This document shows, one piece after another, positions 15,577-23,740 of a DNA stretch of 45,899 nucleotides. The position numbers were made by a program, and so were the translations under genes. Where the stretch lies: the NCBI RefSeq assembly GCF_003987645.1, contig NZ_NGKA01000021.1, positions 1 to 45,899 of the forward strand, given 5' to 3'. The notes beneath the pieces are model-generated. The model ran no database searches. It was not told the DNA's origin and saw only the letters and a list, made by a program, of their open reading frames with translations. The DNA is from Vagococcus elongatus (GTDB lineage Bacteria > Bacillota > Bacilli > Lactobacillales > Vagococcaceae). Numbering within the stretch: the stretch's first letter is position 1; every line of letters starts with the position of its first letter.

Positions 15577-16834
15577 TTCCCCCTTGCCTCTGAGTTTTGG
15601 GGTTGGGTCAGCTTATATGCTATATTTGCTTATTCGCAGTTTTTTTCCGCTAAAGGAAAACCATCTTTGGAAAGGTCTTGTATTAATCGGTTTTGTTTCT
15701 GTCATGACTACTCCTTCCTATTCCAATGAACGGCTTACGGTTATTATGCTGCTCTTCGTTTTGTTCTCTTTAGCGGTTGTGCTGTCATTTGAGGGGACTT
15801 TCGTTCAAAAAATCTCTGTTGCGGTGATTTTGTATCCAGTGGTGCAAGGCAGCAGTTATCTATTCTATGATTTGGGTTTTCAGCTGTGGTTATTGCTAAA
15901 TGGGAATCCTGTGACGGATAGTTTTTTGCATATTGCTTCCTTTTTATTGAAATTTTTATTTTGGGTACTAATATATAAACTGTTTAAAAATCGTATTCGA
16001 AACAGCAGTACCTTTCTGAATCATAGAATGTGGCTGATCATGGTATTAATCAGTCTAGCTTCATTTATTTCATTGCAAAGCCTGATTTTATTCGCCCCGC
16101 AACAGGCGGTTTTGATTTATCCTGCGTGTTTGGCTTGTATTTTAACCAGTCTGGGAATTATTTATCTGATTGGCTATATGGCTGATACGGTTAAAATCGA
16201 TTTGGAAAATCAGCAACTCAAACTTCAAGAGACTTATTATGAAGAATTAGCAGACAATCAATTGGAAATAAGAAAAATCAGACATGACATGAATCATCAT
16301 CTGAGTGTGATCGGGGTGTTGATAGAGGCGGGAGACTTTAAACAAACACAAGATTATTTTGATCAACTGTCGCTGCAATTGTCCTCATATGGCAAAGAGT
16401 TCTGTGAGAATAGTCTAGTCAATGCGGTCATCAATTCCAAATACAGTAAATTTCAAGAACATCATGTGGACACTTTTTTGAATATCTCAATTGACGATGC
16501 GCCGGCAATCGATGATATCAGTCTTTGTACCATTTTTGCCAATACGATGGAAAATGCTCTGGAAGCGGTCCTTACTATTGAAAATCCCGAAGAGAGAAAA
16601 ATGAAAATTCAGGCGAGATACCAGAATGGCTATTTCAGCTATAAAATTACGAATAACAAAGGAAATGACATCAGAGAGACTAAAGACGGGCTGATAACTA
16701 CTAAGGAAAATAAAAAAGCCCATGGATACGGGCTCAAAATAGTAGAATCTGTCGTTAACAAGTACAATGGGACATTTGATATTTCTCACAACGAAAATGA
16801 GTTTTCCTTAGTGATTCTCATCGGTAATATCTAA
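15566..16834 (+). CDS. GHKL sensor histidine kinase (AgrC/FsrC-like), orphan
   Basis: The N-terminal half (about residues 1-210) has six or so membrane helices. The C-terminal half is a GHKL kinase: KIRHDMNHHLSVIGVL (H-box, near residue 240), NTMENALEAV (N-box) and AHGYGLKIVESVVN (G-box). This layout is that of peptide-sensing or envelope-stress kinases of the AgrC/LytS type. The 5' end is doubtful. The open frame begins with TTG directly after a stop, without a ribosome binding site; TTG 15584 or the later ATG near 15618 are alternatives. No response regulator gene is adjacent, which is unusual. It overlaps the frameshifted minus-strand gene, so the divergent start region may be damaged. Confidence 0.75.
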   Translation: MIVISPLPLSFGVGSAYMLYLLIRSFFPLKENHLWKGLVLIGFVSVMTTPSYSNERLTVIMLLFVLFSLAVVLSFEGTFVQKISVAVILYPVVQGSSYLFYDLGFQLWLLLNGNPVTDSFLHIASFLLKFLFWVLIYKLFKNRIRNSSTFLNHRMWLIMVLISLASFISLQSLILFAPQQAVLIYPACLACILTSLGIIYLIGYMADTVKIDLENQQLKLQETYYEELADNQLEIRKIRHDMNHHLSVIGVLIEAGDFKQTQDYFDQLSLQLSSYGKEFCENSLVNAVINSKYSKFQEHHVDTFLNISIDDAPAIDDISLCTIFANTMENALEAVLTIENPEERKMKIQARYQNGYFSYKITNNKGNDIRETKDGLITTKENKKAHGYGLKIVESVVNKYNGTFDISHNENEFSLVILIGNI

Positions 16835-16884
16835 ATAAAAAAGCTGCCAACAATCTTAATGAAAATCTTAAACAAAGCACATAA

Positions 16885-16945
16885 AAACATCCGGTATTTT
16901 CAAATCAGGTTAATTCCTGTTAAGAAAATTTCGGATGTTTTGTCT
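16885..16945. terminator. Bidirectional terminator between kinase and tRNA-Thr
   Basis: AAACATCCG pairs with CGGATGTTT, and an inner helix pairs TATTTTC with GAAAATT. T-rich tracts follow on both strands. It can end the kinase transcript and the minus-strand tRNA transcript. Confidence 0.75.
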
Positions 16946-16947
16946 AG

Positions 16948-17020
16948 TGCCGGCTACAGGAATCGAACCTGTGACCCCCTGATTACGAATCAGATGCTCT
17001 ACCATCTGAGCTAAGTCGGC
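16948..17020 (-). tRNA. tRNA-Thr (anticodon CGU)
   Basis: The 73-base minus-strand sequence folds as a tRNA: D-arm TAGCTCAGATGGTAGAGCA, anticodon arm CTGAT-TTCGTAA-ATCAG overlapping as CTGATTCGTAATCAG, and T-arm ACAGGTTCGATTCCTGT. The anticodon CGT reads ACG threonine codons. The discriminator is A and CCA is not encoded. The acceptor stem has an A-C mismatch at position 5-68 (GCCGACT against AGCCGGC). An extended -10 box TGTTATAAT lies upstream (17040-17048 on the complement). Confidence 0.93.
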
Positions 17021-17039
17021 AAAAATAAACCTGTATACG

Positions 17040-17048
17040 ATTATAACA
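17040..17048 (-). promoter_or_regulatory. Extended -10 box of tRNA-Thr
   Basis: On the minus strand TGTTATAAT matches the extended -10 consensus about 20 bases upstream of the tRNA 5' end. The -35 region is weak. Confidence 0.55.
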
Positions 17049-17078
17049 CTTTTTGAATAAAATGGAGAAATTTTCTGC

Positions 17079-17105
17079 AAAAAAATCCCCGACTTTCGTC
17101 AGGGG
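17079..17105 (-). terminator. Minus-strand terminator with no recognised gene upstream
   Basis: On the minus strand CCCC-T-GAC pairs with GTCGGGG around a GAAA tetraloop and is followed by ATTTTTTT, a textbook terminator. The only features upstream of it on that strand are the reverse of a 39-codon plus-strand frame and noncoding sequence. It may shield tRNA-Thr from antisense readthrough or end an unannotated small RNA. Confidence 0.75.
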
Positions 17106-17138
17106 AAAGGAGATTTATTTACTTTGGAGGAGTAAATA

Positions 17139-17258
17139 ATGAAAAGAATGTTAGGGTTGTTTGATTGGTATGACACTATCATAACTTTTGAATGTGAAAA
17201 AAGTATGAATCAATTGCTAGAAAAACATGACAATCTCAAGAAATATTTTTTGCCGTAG
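17139..17258 (+). CDS. Small hypothetical protein (39 aa)
   Basis: A strong TTGGAGGAG site lies six bases before an ATG that opens 39 codons, beginning MKRMLGLFDWYDTIITFE and ending KKYFLP. The sequence is amphipathic, with a hydrophobic N-terminal part and charged C-terminal part, and has no known motif. The ribosome binding site makes translation likely, but no homologue comes to mind. No terminator or partner gene is attached; the ABC exporter starts about 240 bases further on. Confidence 0.45.
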   Translation: MKRMLGLFDWYDTIITFECEKSMNQLLEKHDNLKKYFLP

Positions 17259-17496
17259 ATTAATTGATTACCGTTACAGGGAGCCCTGAGATATTTTTAA
17301 AATTATTTACTAGAAATCGTGAAAGTATGTATCCGCTGACAGTATTTTCGCTTTTGTTTCAAAATAAGAGATAGATTAGGACTAAAGGTGGATTTCTATC
17401 GTCTTTTTTTGACGTATACTAAGAAATATATCAATGGTTCACTGTCGCTTTTAGATAATACGAGTTGGGATGAATCATAGTTTGAGGAGGGGTTAG
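17259..17496 (+). other. Intergenic region upstream of the ABC exporter
   Basis: No gene is seen. TATACT near 17415 with an upstream T-rich tract is a weak promoter candidate. A GACG-type short inverted repeat (CGTC with GACG around 17400-17413) may be part of it. Confidence 0.3.
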
Positions 17497-18414
17497 ATGT
17501 CGAAGACAGTTTTACAGGTTAAAAACTTGTCGAAACAAGTAGGGAAGAAAAAAATTCTTCGCAGTATTAATTTTGAAGTATTTGAAGGAGAGGTCTTTGG
17601 TCTTTTGGGACCCAATGGTGCAGGAAAAACGACAATCATCCGCTCGATTGTCAGCTTGATTCGAAGAAATTCCGGGAAAGTATTGATTAATGGGAAAGAT
17701 GTCAGCGAAGATTTTAAAGGGACTATCAGCGAAATCGGAGCAATCATTGAAAATCCGGAATTTTATATGCACTTGTCTGGATGGGAAAACTTGCAGCAAT
17801 TTGCTCGAATGAGTCGTAAAGATATTTCTGAAGATTGGCTGAAGGAAGTCGTTGCTCGTGTGAAATTATCCGACGCGATCCATCAGAAAGTTAAGACATA
17901 TTCATTGGGAATGCGGCAGCGTTTGGGCTTGGCTCAGGCGTTGTTACATAAACCGGCAATTTTAATTTTAGATGAACCTACCAATGGCCTAGATCCGCAG
18001 GGGATGGCGGAATTTCGTGAAATCATCCGAGAACTTTCTGCTCAAGGCACCTCGGTATTGATTTCAAGTCATTTGCTTAGTGAAGTGCAACAAATCACCG
18101 ATCGTTTTGCTATCATTGATAAAGGGGAACTAACTCATATAGAAAAAATCAGCGATGTGGAAGAAGAAGCTCATTCGAAGTATTTCTTTAAGGTATCAGA
18201 TACCACAGCTGCTGCTATCGTTTTTCAGTCCTTATCCTTGCCGTCAAAAAATTCTGAAAAAGGCTGTTTGGAAGTGGTGGTGTCTGAACAGCAAGTGCCT
18301 CAGGTCATTGAAGCATTGGTGGCTCAAAGTGTAGGTATCTTTGCCGTATTTGCCAAGACTGCTTCTCTTGAAGAACGCTTCCTTGAATTAACGAATGGAG
18401 GACAAGGAATATGA
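17497..18414 (+). CDS. ABC exporter ATP-binding protein (BcrA-like)
   Basis: The 305-residue protein has an ABC ATPase domain: Walker A GPNGAGKTT near residue 39, signature YSLGMRQRLGLAQ and Walker B LILDEPTNGLDPQG. A 90-residue C-terminal extension follows, as in the BcrA/drug and lantibiotic immunity exporters. GAGGAGGGG lies before the ATG. Its stop overlaps the start of the permease gene as ATGA, so the two form a two-gene exporter. The substrate is unknown; the family includes bacitracin and peptide antibiotic resistance, but also many uncharacterised systems. No two-component system directly adjoins, though the GHKL kinase lies 0.7 kb upstream. Confidence 0.9.
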   Translation: MSKTVLQVKNLSKQVGKKKILRSINFEVFEGEVFGLLGPNGAGKTTIIRSIVSLIRRNSGKVLINGKDVSEDFKGTISEIGAIIENPEFYMHLSGWENLQQFARMSRKDISEDWLKEVVARVKLSDAIHQKVKTYSLGMRQRLGLAQALLHKPAILILDEPTNGLDPQGMAEFREIIRELSAQGTSVLISSHLLSEVQQITDRFAIIDKGELTHIEKISDVEEEAHSKYFFKVSDTTAAAIVFQSLSLPSKNSEKGCLEVVVSEQQVPQVIEALVAQSVGIFAVFAKTASLEERFLELTNGGQGI

Positions 18415-19505
18415 TTGGATTGATAAAAAACGAATTGATTAAATTATTCAGCCGGAAATCAAGCTGGGGGATGCAAATCATCTTAGTGCTATGTATGTTC
18501 GCCATGGCGTTTATGTTTACAAAAAGTAACGAGTCTATGAAGCAGTATTACAAAGAGGACGGGGTTGTTGAGTTTAACGGAGGAATGACTGCGTATAAAA
18601 AATCTGACGGCACCTTACTGACTGAGGATGAGTACTGGCAGTCTGATGACATCGGTGAAGCTGAAGTCGCAGAAGTATCCTTGACGTTAGATGAGACGAT
18701 TGATTTTTTAAACAATAAATTGGAAAATTATCAGGACAAGCCTAAAGTTCATGAGAAGGAACTGTTAAAATCGACTAAGAAACAGTTGGAATATTATCAA
18801 GCTTATCATGACCGCGGTATAACTCCTCCTAATCCGCAAGAAGGAAGTACCAGCGCATTTTTCTTCAGCCTGTTCGGTCAAATTTATGTACTGCCAACAC
18901 TTTTTTCTGTCGTAGTCGCCAGTATGATTATTGCAGCTGAATTTACCAGCGGAACAATAAAATTACTGTTGATACGTCCCTATACAAGAATACAGATTCT
19001 TTGGTCAAAGTATTTTGTGACACTTATTTATGGCGTTCTTTCTTCTCTCGTGATGGCGGCATCGGCATTTTTATTCTCATTTATGTTGCCAAGCCAGCCG
19101 TTGAATGCTCCTCTTGATGTAATGACAGGTGCAAAAACTGCTTTAACAGTCGCAGGGCAATTATTTGCCAGCAATTTCTTGCTGATGATTCTATATATCA
19201 CGATTGCCTTTTTCTTTTCAGCAGTGATTCGCTCTCAGGCGTTAGCTGTGGGCGTGGGCATGGGGATTTTATTCTCTGGAAGTATTCTCGGTCAAGTTTT
19301 GCCTGCCATTATTGAAAAGTATGATTGGCTGAAATGGATTATTTTTAATTTGTTGGGACTAAATAATCAGGTCATCGATGCCAGCTATTATGTAGGCGGG
19401 AATTTGAGTATTACGGCAACAGTGGTCGGGATTATCGCCTATATTATTGTGATTTATGCCGCAACTCTCTTTCTATTTAATAAGCGTGATGTGGCTTTGA
19501 CTTAG
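18411..19505 (+). CDS. ABC-2 type exporter permease
   Basis: This 364-residue membrane protein has a first helix at about residues 18-38, a large outside loop of roughly 120 charged residues, then five more helices in the second half (from about residue 150). This is the ABC-2 permease arrangement used with BcrA-type ATPases. Translation starts at the ATGA overlap with the ATPase gene. A terminator follows at 19580-19626. The long extracytoplasmic loop may contact the substrate or cell wall. Confidence 0.88.
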   Translation: MIGLIKNELIKLFSRKSSWGMQIILVLCMFAMAFMFTKSNESMKQYYKEDGVVEFNGGMTAYKKSDGTLLTEDEYWQSDDIGEAEVAEVSLTLDETIDFLNNKLENYQDKPKVHEKELLKSTKKQLEYYQAYHDRGITPPNPQEGSTSAFFFSLFGQIYVLPTLFSVVVASMIIAAEFTSGTIKLLLIRPYTRIQILWSKYFVTLIYGVLSSLVMAASAFLFSFMLPSQPLNAPLDVMTGAKTALTVAGQLFASNFLLMILYITIAFFFSAVIRSQALAVGVGMGILFSGSILGQVLPAIIEKYDWLKWIIFNLLGLNNQVIDASYYVGGNLSITATVVGIIAYIIVIYAATLFLFNKRDVALT

Positions 19506-19579
19506 GACGTGACCGTTGGTTTGCAGGGAAACTCTCAATAGTGTCATCTTGTGAAGAATTTGAAATTTATAAACAAAAT

Positions 19580-19626
19580 TGCTTCTGAAATGTCAGAGAA
19601 AACTGATGTTTTGGGAGCATTTTTTA
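19580..19626 (+). terminator. Terminator of the ABC exporter operon
   Basis: TGCTTCTGAAATGTCAG pairs imperfectly with CTGATGTTTTGGGAGCA and is followed by TTTTTT. Confidence 0.8.
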
Positions 19627-19874
19627 CGATTTTTTTTGTTAAGGCGGTCTTGTAGGGGGAAAAGGGAAAAATAAAAAGGAAATAATTTTGTCGAAAGGCT
19701 GATTTTTCATGGCGCTGAATTTTTCAACTGTTTGTTGAAGGGGGACAAGGATAAGATGGTTAGGCTGAGGAAAATGTTTTGTTATGGTGAGATCAGAATT
19801 ATTTTTTCAGCTTTTATTAGAGCTGAAGACGGGCTGCTAAGGCGAGTTTTCACCATTCAGAAGGATTCGTCTCA

Positions 19875-19958
19875 CCCCTATATGTTGTGTTTCTTATTAA
19901 AAATAAGTGTATTTTAACGCAAGATATAGTTGCTTTTTCTTTATGTGTACGATAGAAT
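19875..19958 (+). promoter_or_regulatory. nrdDG promoter with two NrdR-box-like sites
   Basis: The promoter is TTGCTT (19930-19935), 17 bases, TAGAAT (19953-19958). Two 16-base sites resemble the NrdR box ACACWATATATWGTGT: 19875-19890 (13 of 16 matching) and 19917-19932 (12 of 16). They start 42 bases apart, four helix turns. The second overlaps the -35 box, which fits repression by the ATP/dATP-sensing NrdR. Confidence 0.6.
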
Positions 19959-19982
19959 ATTATGAGTGAAAGGGTGGTAGAG

Positions 19983-22175
19983 ATGCTAAATATTGTACAT
20001 AAGGATAATGAACTTTTAAAAATGCACAACATGCTTCATAAAATAAAGGTCGTGAAACGAGATGGTCGTTTAGTTGATTTTGATGACGAAAAAATTTATG
20101 AGGCTTTACTAAAAGCAGATAAAAAAATCCATGGAGAGTTACGTCCTTTTGGAGAGGAAAGAATTCGTGAAATCGTTATGCTAGTCGATCAAGAAATCGC
20201 TACTCGTTTTCAAGTGGATATTAAAATTTATGAAATTCAAAATATTGTAGAGCAAACGTTACTTGATCAAAGAGAATATGCTTTAGCAGAGGAGTATATT
20301 AATTACCGTACGGCTCGTGATTTTTCCAGACGCAAAGATACGGATATCAACTTTACAATTGGCAAACTGATCAATAAGGATCACACGCTGGTGAATGAAA
20401 ATGCCAATAAAGACAGTAATGTGTTTAACACACAAAGAGACTTGACAGCAGGTATCGTGGGCAAGTCTATCGGGCTGCAAATGTTGCCGTCTCACGTAGC
20501 CAATGCTCATCAAAAAGGAGATATTCATTACCATGATTTAGATTATCATCCCTATACCCCAATGACAAATTGCTGCTTGATCGATTTTGAAGGCATGCTC
20601 AACAGCGGATTTAAAATCGGTAATGCAGATGTGGAACCATCTAAATCTATCCAGACGGCTGCGGCACAGATTTCTCAAATTATTGCCAATGTGGCGTCTA
20701 GTCAGTACGGTGGTTGTTCTGCTGACCGGATCGATGAATTGTTGTCTCCTTTTGCTGAAAAGAATTATAACAAGCACATGAAAGATGCTGAGCAGTGGAT
20801 CGAAGATAAAAGTAAACATGATGAATATGCTAAAGCTAAAACAGCTAAAGACATTTATGACTCCATGCAGAGTTTAGAATATGAAATCAACACATTATTT
20901 ACTTCAAATGGTCAAACACCATTTACCTCTCTAGGCTTTGGCTTAGGGACAGACTGGTTTGCCCGAGAAATTCAAAAATCGATTTTCAAGATTCGTATTC
21001 AAGGATTGGGCAAAGAAAAACGTACAGCGATTTTCCCTAAACTGATATTTACGATCAAAGATGGTTTGAATTTGAAACCAAGTGATCCGAACTACGACAT
21101 TAAAGAGTTAGCCTTAGAATGTGCAACGAAACGGATGTACCCGGATATTCTAAACTACGATAAAATCGTTGAGTTGACTGGAAGTTTCAAAGTGCCGATG
21201 GGTTGCCGTTCTTTCTTGCAAGGCTGGAAAGATGATAGTGGACAAGACGTAACTTCAGGTCGGATGAATTTAGGAGTCGTAACTTTGAACTTGCCTAGAG
21301 TTGCCTTGGATGCTGCCGGAGACAAGAAGAAGTTTTGGACCGTCTTAGATGAAAAACTTCAAATATTGAAAGACGCTTTATTGTATCGTATTGAGAGATG
21401 TCGTCAAGCTCAACCTGAAAATGCCCCGATTCTTTATATGTACGGCGCTTTCGGCAAACGCTTAGGAAAAGGCGACGATGTCAATCAATTATTTGAAAAT
21501 AAACGTGCGACGATTTCTATGGGATATATTGGTTTGTACGAAGTAGCAGCAAGTTTCTACGGCGGAAATTGGGAAAACAATCCAGAAGCCAAAGAATTCA
21601 CCTTAGAAATCATGAAGTATTTGAAGCGTCATGCCGACGATTGGGGAAATGAGTATGGCTACCACTTTAGTGTCTACAGTACCCCAAGTGAGAGCTTGAC
21701 AGACCGCTTCTGCCGGTTGGACACAGAAAAATTTGGTGTGGTAGAAAATGTGACAGACAAAGATTATTACACAAACAGTTTCCATTACGATGTGCGTAAA
21801 AATCCGACACCATTTGAAAAGCTTGATTTTGAAAAAGATTATCCTCAATATTGTTCAGGCGGATTTATTCATTATTGTGAATATCCTGTGCTTCAGCAAA
21901 ATCCAAGAGCTTTAGAGGCAGTATGGGATTATGCTTATGATAAGGTAGGTTATCTTGGAACAAACACACCGATAGATCATTGCTATGAGTGTGATTATGA
22001 AGGTGATTTTACTCCAACAGAAAAAGGATTTGAATGTCCAAATTGCGGCAACAAGAATCCAAAAACCTGTGATGTAGTGAAAAGAACTTGCGGTTATTTA
22101 GGTAATCCGCAAGCAAGACCAATGGTTCACGGACGGCATAAAGAAATTTCTTCCCGTGTCAAACATATGAAGTAG
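19983..22175 (+). CDS. nrdD: Anaerobic (class III) ribonucleoside-triphosphate reductase
   Basis: NrdD makes dNTPs from NTPs without oxygen using a glycyl radical. The 730-residue protein has an N-terminal ATP-cone (KVVKRDGRLVDFDDEKIYEA) for allosteric control, then the ten-stranded barrel. The C-terminal end has zinc-binding cysteines (CYECDYEGDF and CPNCGNK) followed by the radical site RTCGYLG near residue 700. I start at ATG 19983, after AAAGGGTGG; the ATG at 19962 lies at or before the predicted transcription start. nrdG follows after 37 bases. Class III reductase shows a fermentative or facultatively anaerobic lifestyle. Confidence 0.96.
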   Translation: MLNIVHKDNELLKMHNMLHKIKVVKRDGRLVDFDDEKIYEALLKADKKIHGELRPFGEERIREIVMLVDQEIATRFQVDIKIYEIQNIVEQTLLDQREYALAEEYINYRTARDFSRRKDTDINFTIGKLINKDHTLVNENANKDSNVFNTQRDLTAGIVGKSIGLQMLPSHVANAHQKGDIHYHDLDYHPYTPMTNCCLIDFEGMLNSGFKIGNADVEPSKSIQTAAAQISQIIANVASSQYGGCSADRIDELLSPFAEKNYNKHMKDAEQWIEDKSKHDEYAKAKTAKDIYDSMQSLEYEINTLFTSNGQTPFTSLGFGLGTDWFAREIQKSIFKIRIQGLGKEKRTAIFPKLIFTIKDGLNLKPSDPNYDIKELALECATKRMYPDILNYDKIVELTGSFKVPMGCRSFLQGWKDDSGQDVTSGRMNLGVVTLNLPRVALDAAGDKKKFWTVLDEKLQILKDALLYRIERCRQAQPENAPILYMYGAFGKRLGKGDDVNQLFENKRATISMGYIGLYEVAASFYGGNWENNPEAKEFTLEIMKYLKRHADDWGNEYGYHFSVYSTPSESLTDRFCRLDTEKFGVVENVTDKDYYTNSFHYDVRKNPTPFEKLDFEKDYPQYCSGGFIHYCEYPVLQQNPRALEAVWDYAYDKVGYLGTNTPIDHCYECDYEGDFTPTEKGFECPNCGNKNPKTCDVVKRTCGYLGNPQARPMVHGRHKEISSRVKHMK

Positions 22176-22212
22176 TTTTTCAGGATTTAGAAGGGTTAAC
22201 TGAGGTGAGTGA

Positions 22213-22815
22213 ATGAGAAATCCGCAACCAAAAGAATGGGAGTCAGCGGACTATAGCCAAGATTATTATGCAGACTATAAAGCTTTTAATTTTGTTGACG
22301 GAGAAGGTGTCAGATGCAGCCTTTACGTGAGCGGATGTTTGTTTGCTTGCGAAGGCTGTTATAATAAAGCCATTCAAAGTTTTCGCTATGGCCAGTTATA
22401 TACTAAAGAAGTTGAAGATCAAATCATGGAAGATTTGTCGCAAAACTATGTCCAAGGAATGACATTGCTTGGCGGAGAGCCGTTTTTAAATACGAAAATT
22501 TGTTTATCCCTGGTTCAGCGTATGCGCCAGACCTTTGGTGATACTAAAGATATTTGGGCATGGACAGGCTATACCTTTGAAGAGCTGTTGCTGGAAACAG
22601 AAGACAAGGTGGCATTGCTTCATGAAGTAGATATTTTAGTAGACGGTCGTTTTGAACTGGCGAAAAAAGATTTAAAGTTGCAATTTCGCGGCAGCAGCAA
22701 CCAACGTATCATTGATGTGAAAAAGTCATTAGAAACGCAGCAAATTGTCCTTTGGGAGAAATGCGTGGACGCGGAAGATACTTATGAGCAAATAAAAAAA
22801 TCAGCATTGATATAA
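22213..22815 (+). CDS. nrdG: Anaerobic ribonucleotide reductase activating protein
   Basis: NrdG is a radical SAM enzyme that places the glycyl radical on NrdD. The 200-residue protein has the cluster motif CLFACEGC (CxxxCxxC) near residue 43 and the SAM-binding GGEP in LLGGEPF near residue 92. It starts after GAGGTG, 37 bases downstream of nrdD in the same operon, and ends at a strong terminator. Confidence 0.96.
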   Translation: MRNPQPKEWESADYSQDYYADYKAFNFVDGEGVRCSLYVSGCLFACEGCYNKAIQSFRYGQLYTKEVEDQIMEDLSQNYVQGMTLLGGEPFLNTKICLSLVQRMRQTFGDTKDIWAWTGYTFEELLLETEDKVALLHEVDILVDGRFELAKKDLKLQFRGSSNQRIIDVKKSLETQQIVLWEKCVDAEDTYEQIKKSALI

Positions 22816-22816
22816 A

Positions 22817-22864
22817 AAAACACTTGAAATCACAGGAGAAACTGTTGATTTTAAGTGTTTTTAT
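22817..22864. terminator. Bidirectional terminator after nrdG
   Basis: AACACTTGAAATCA pairs with TGATTTTAAGTGTT around a 13-base loop, with A- and T-runs outside. It serves nrdG and the convergent minus-strand gene. Confidence 0.88.
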
Positions 22865-23529
22865 TCTTTCAGAATAACAACCACTTCAGCGGAATTGCTG
22901 ATTTTATTTTGCGTGGTCTTCCAATTAAAACTAAATTCTTTCACATCCTCAGGCGCTGATAGTGTATAGACTGGCGCAATGACATTACCGCTGACAGTTT
23001 CTCCAGCAGCAATATTTCCATCCCTGAGAACAGGGTTTGAGTTCACTGGATAGCTTTCTTTATTGACAGTAAATTTTAACAGTGAAGGATAAATTTGCAC
23101 ATCAGTCTGACTTTGATTTTTGACTTCGAAAGTGACATCAAGTAAACCATCACCGAACATTCCCATTTCCTCCATGTTCTCCTTAGACAGGATAGCCAGT
23201 GTGATGTTTTTGATAGTAACATTCAAACCATCGGCAGAAAAAGACTCGTTTACTGAAAAAACTTGTGTGATTTCACCTTCATATTCCTCACTGGTTTCTT
23301 TGTTTGCCGATAAAATAACAGACTGGTTATCAGAATCTTTCGTTTGAACGGAAGATTCTGTTTCCTCCAGTTTCAGACTTTTTTCAGTTGTTTTTGGATT
23401 AGCTGGGGTGATAGCAGATGGGACTGGAGAAAAAATGATGATTCCTTTTAAAAAAATAGCCAAGAGGGTTAGAAAGATAGCAAACCCGTTTAAAATCAGC
23501 AAACTTTTAAAAGAATTAAATTTGAACAT
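22861..23529 (-). CDS. Membrane-anchored extracellular protein, DUF4352-like
   Basis: The 222-residue protein has an N-terminal hydrophobic anchor (about residues 9-34) without a lipobox cysteine. A Ser/Thr/Glu-rich linker (about 40-80) is followed by a beta-rich domain (about 85-222) with the pattern SADGLNVTIKNI...LLDVTFEVKNQS and GNIAAGETVSGNVIAPV. That resembles DUF4352/telokin-like immunoglobulin folds found in secreted Firmicute proteins. AAGGGGGGAAATG precedes the ATG. No partner gene is attached and the role is unknown. Confidence 0.65.
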   Translation of the reverse strand: MFKFNSFKSLLILNGFAIFLTLLAIFLKGIIIFSPVPSAITPANPKTTEKSLKLEETESSVQTKDSDNQSVILSANKETSEEYEGEITQVFSVNESFSADGLNVTIKNITLAILSKENMEEMGMFGDGLLDVTFEVKNQSQTDVQIYPSLLKFTVNKESYPVNSNPVLRDGNIAAGETVSGNVIAPVYTLSAPEDVKEFSFNWKTTQNKISNSAEVVVILKE

Positions 23530-23697
23530 ATCATTTCCCCCCTTCTTTCAGAACGTTATGTATGTGATTATAACATTTTATGATTTTATTATAAATGAGT
23601 TTCTTTATTGGGCTATTAATTAGAGCGGGTGATTTAAGTTTAGTGGGTTGAGTACCAATTTTTAAAAGTAAAGATAATTTCTCTATCACTTAATCAG

Positions 23698-23706
23698 TGC
23701 TATACT
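23698..23706 (+). promoter_or_regulatory. Extended -10 promoter of pepA
   Basis: TGCTATACT matches an extended -10 box 35 bases upstream of the pepA start. No good -35 box is present. Confidence 0.5.
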
Positions 23707-23740
23707 GATGAATGTAAGAAATAATTAGGGGGCAATAGCG

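Larger units (their letters stand above)
19506..19982 (+). other. Intergenic region between the ABC exporter and nrdD
   Basis: It holds a terminator (19580-19626), a hairpin TTCAGCT with AGCTGAA near 19808-19829, two NrdR-box-like sites and the nrdD promoter. A 61-codon frame at 19732-19917 starts with TTG, lacks a ribosome binding site and overlaps the first NrdR-like site, so I do not call it. Confidence 0.6.

Noticed and set aside
19732-19917. 61-codon frame upstream of nrdD
   Set aside because: It starts with TTG without a ribosome binding site and overlaps the NrdR-like site.
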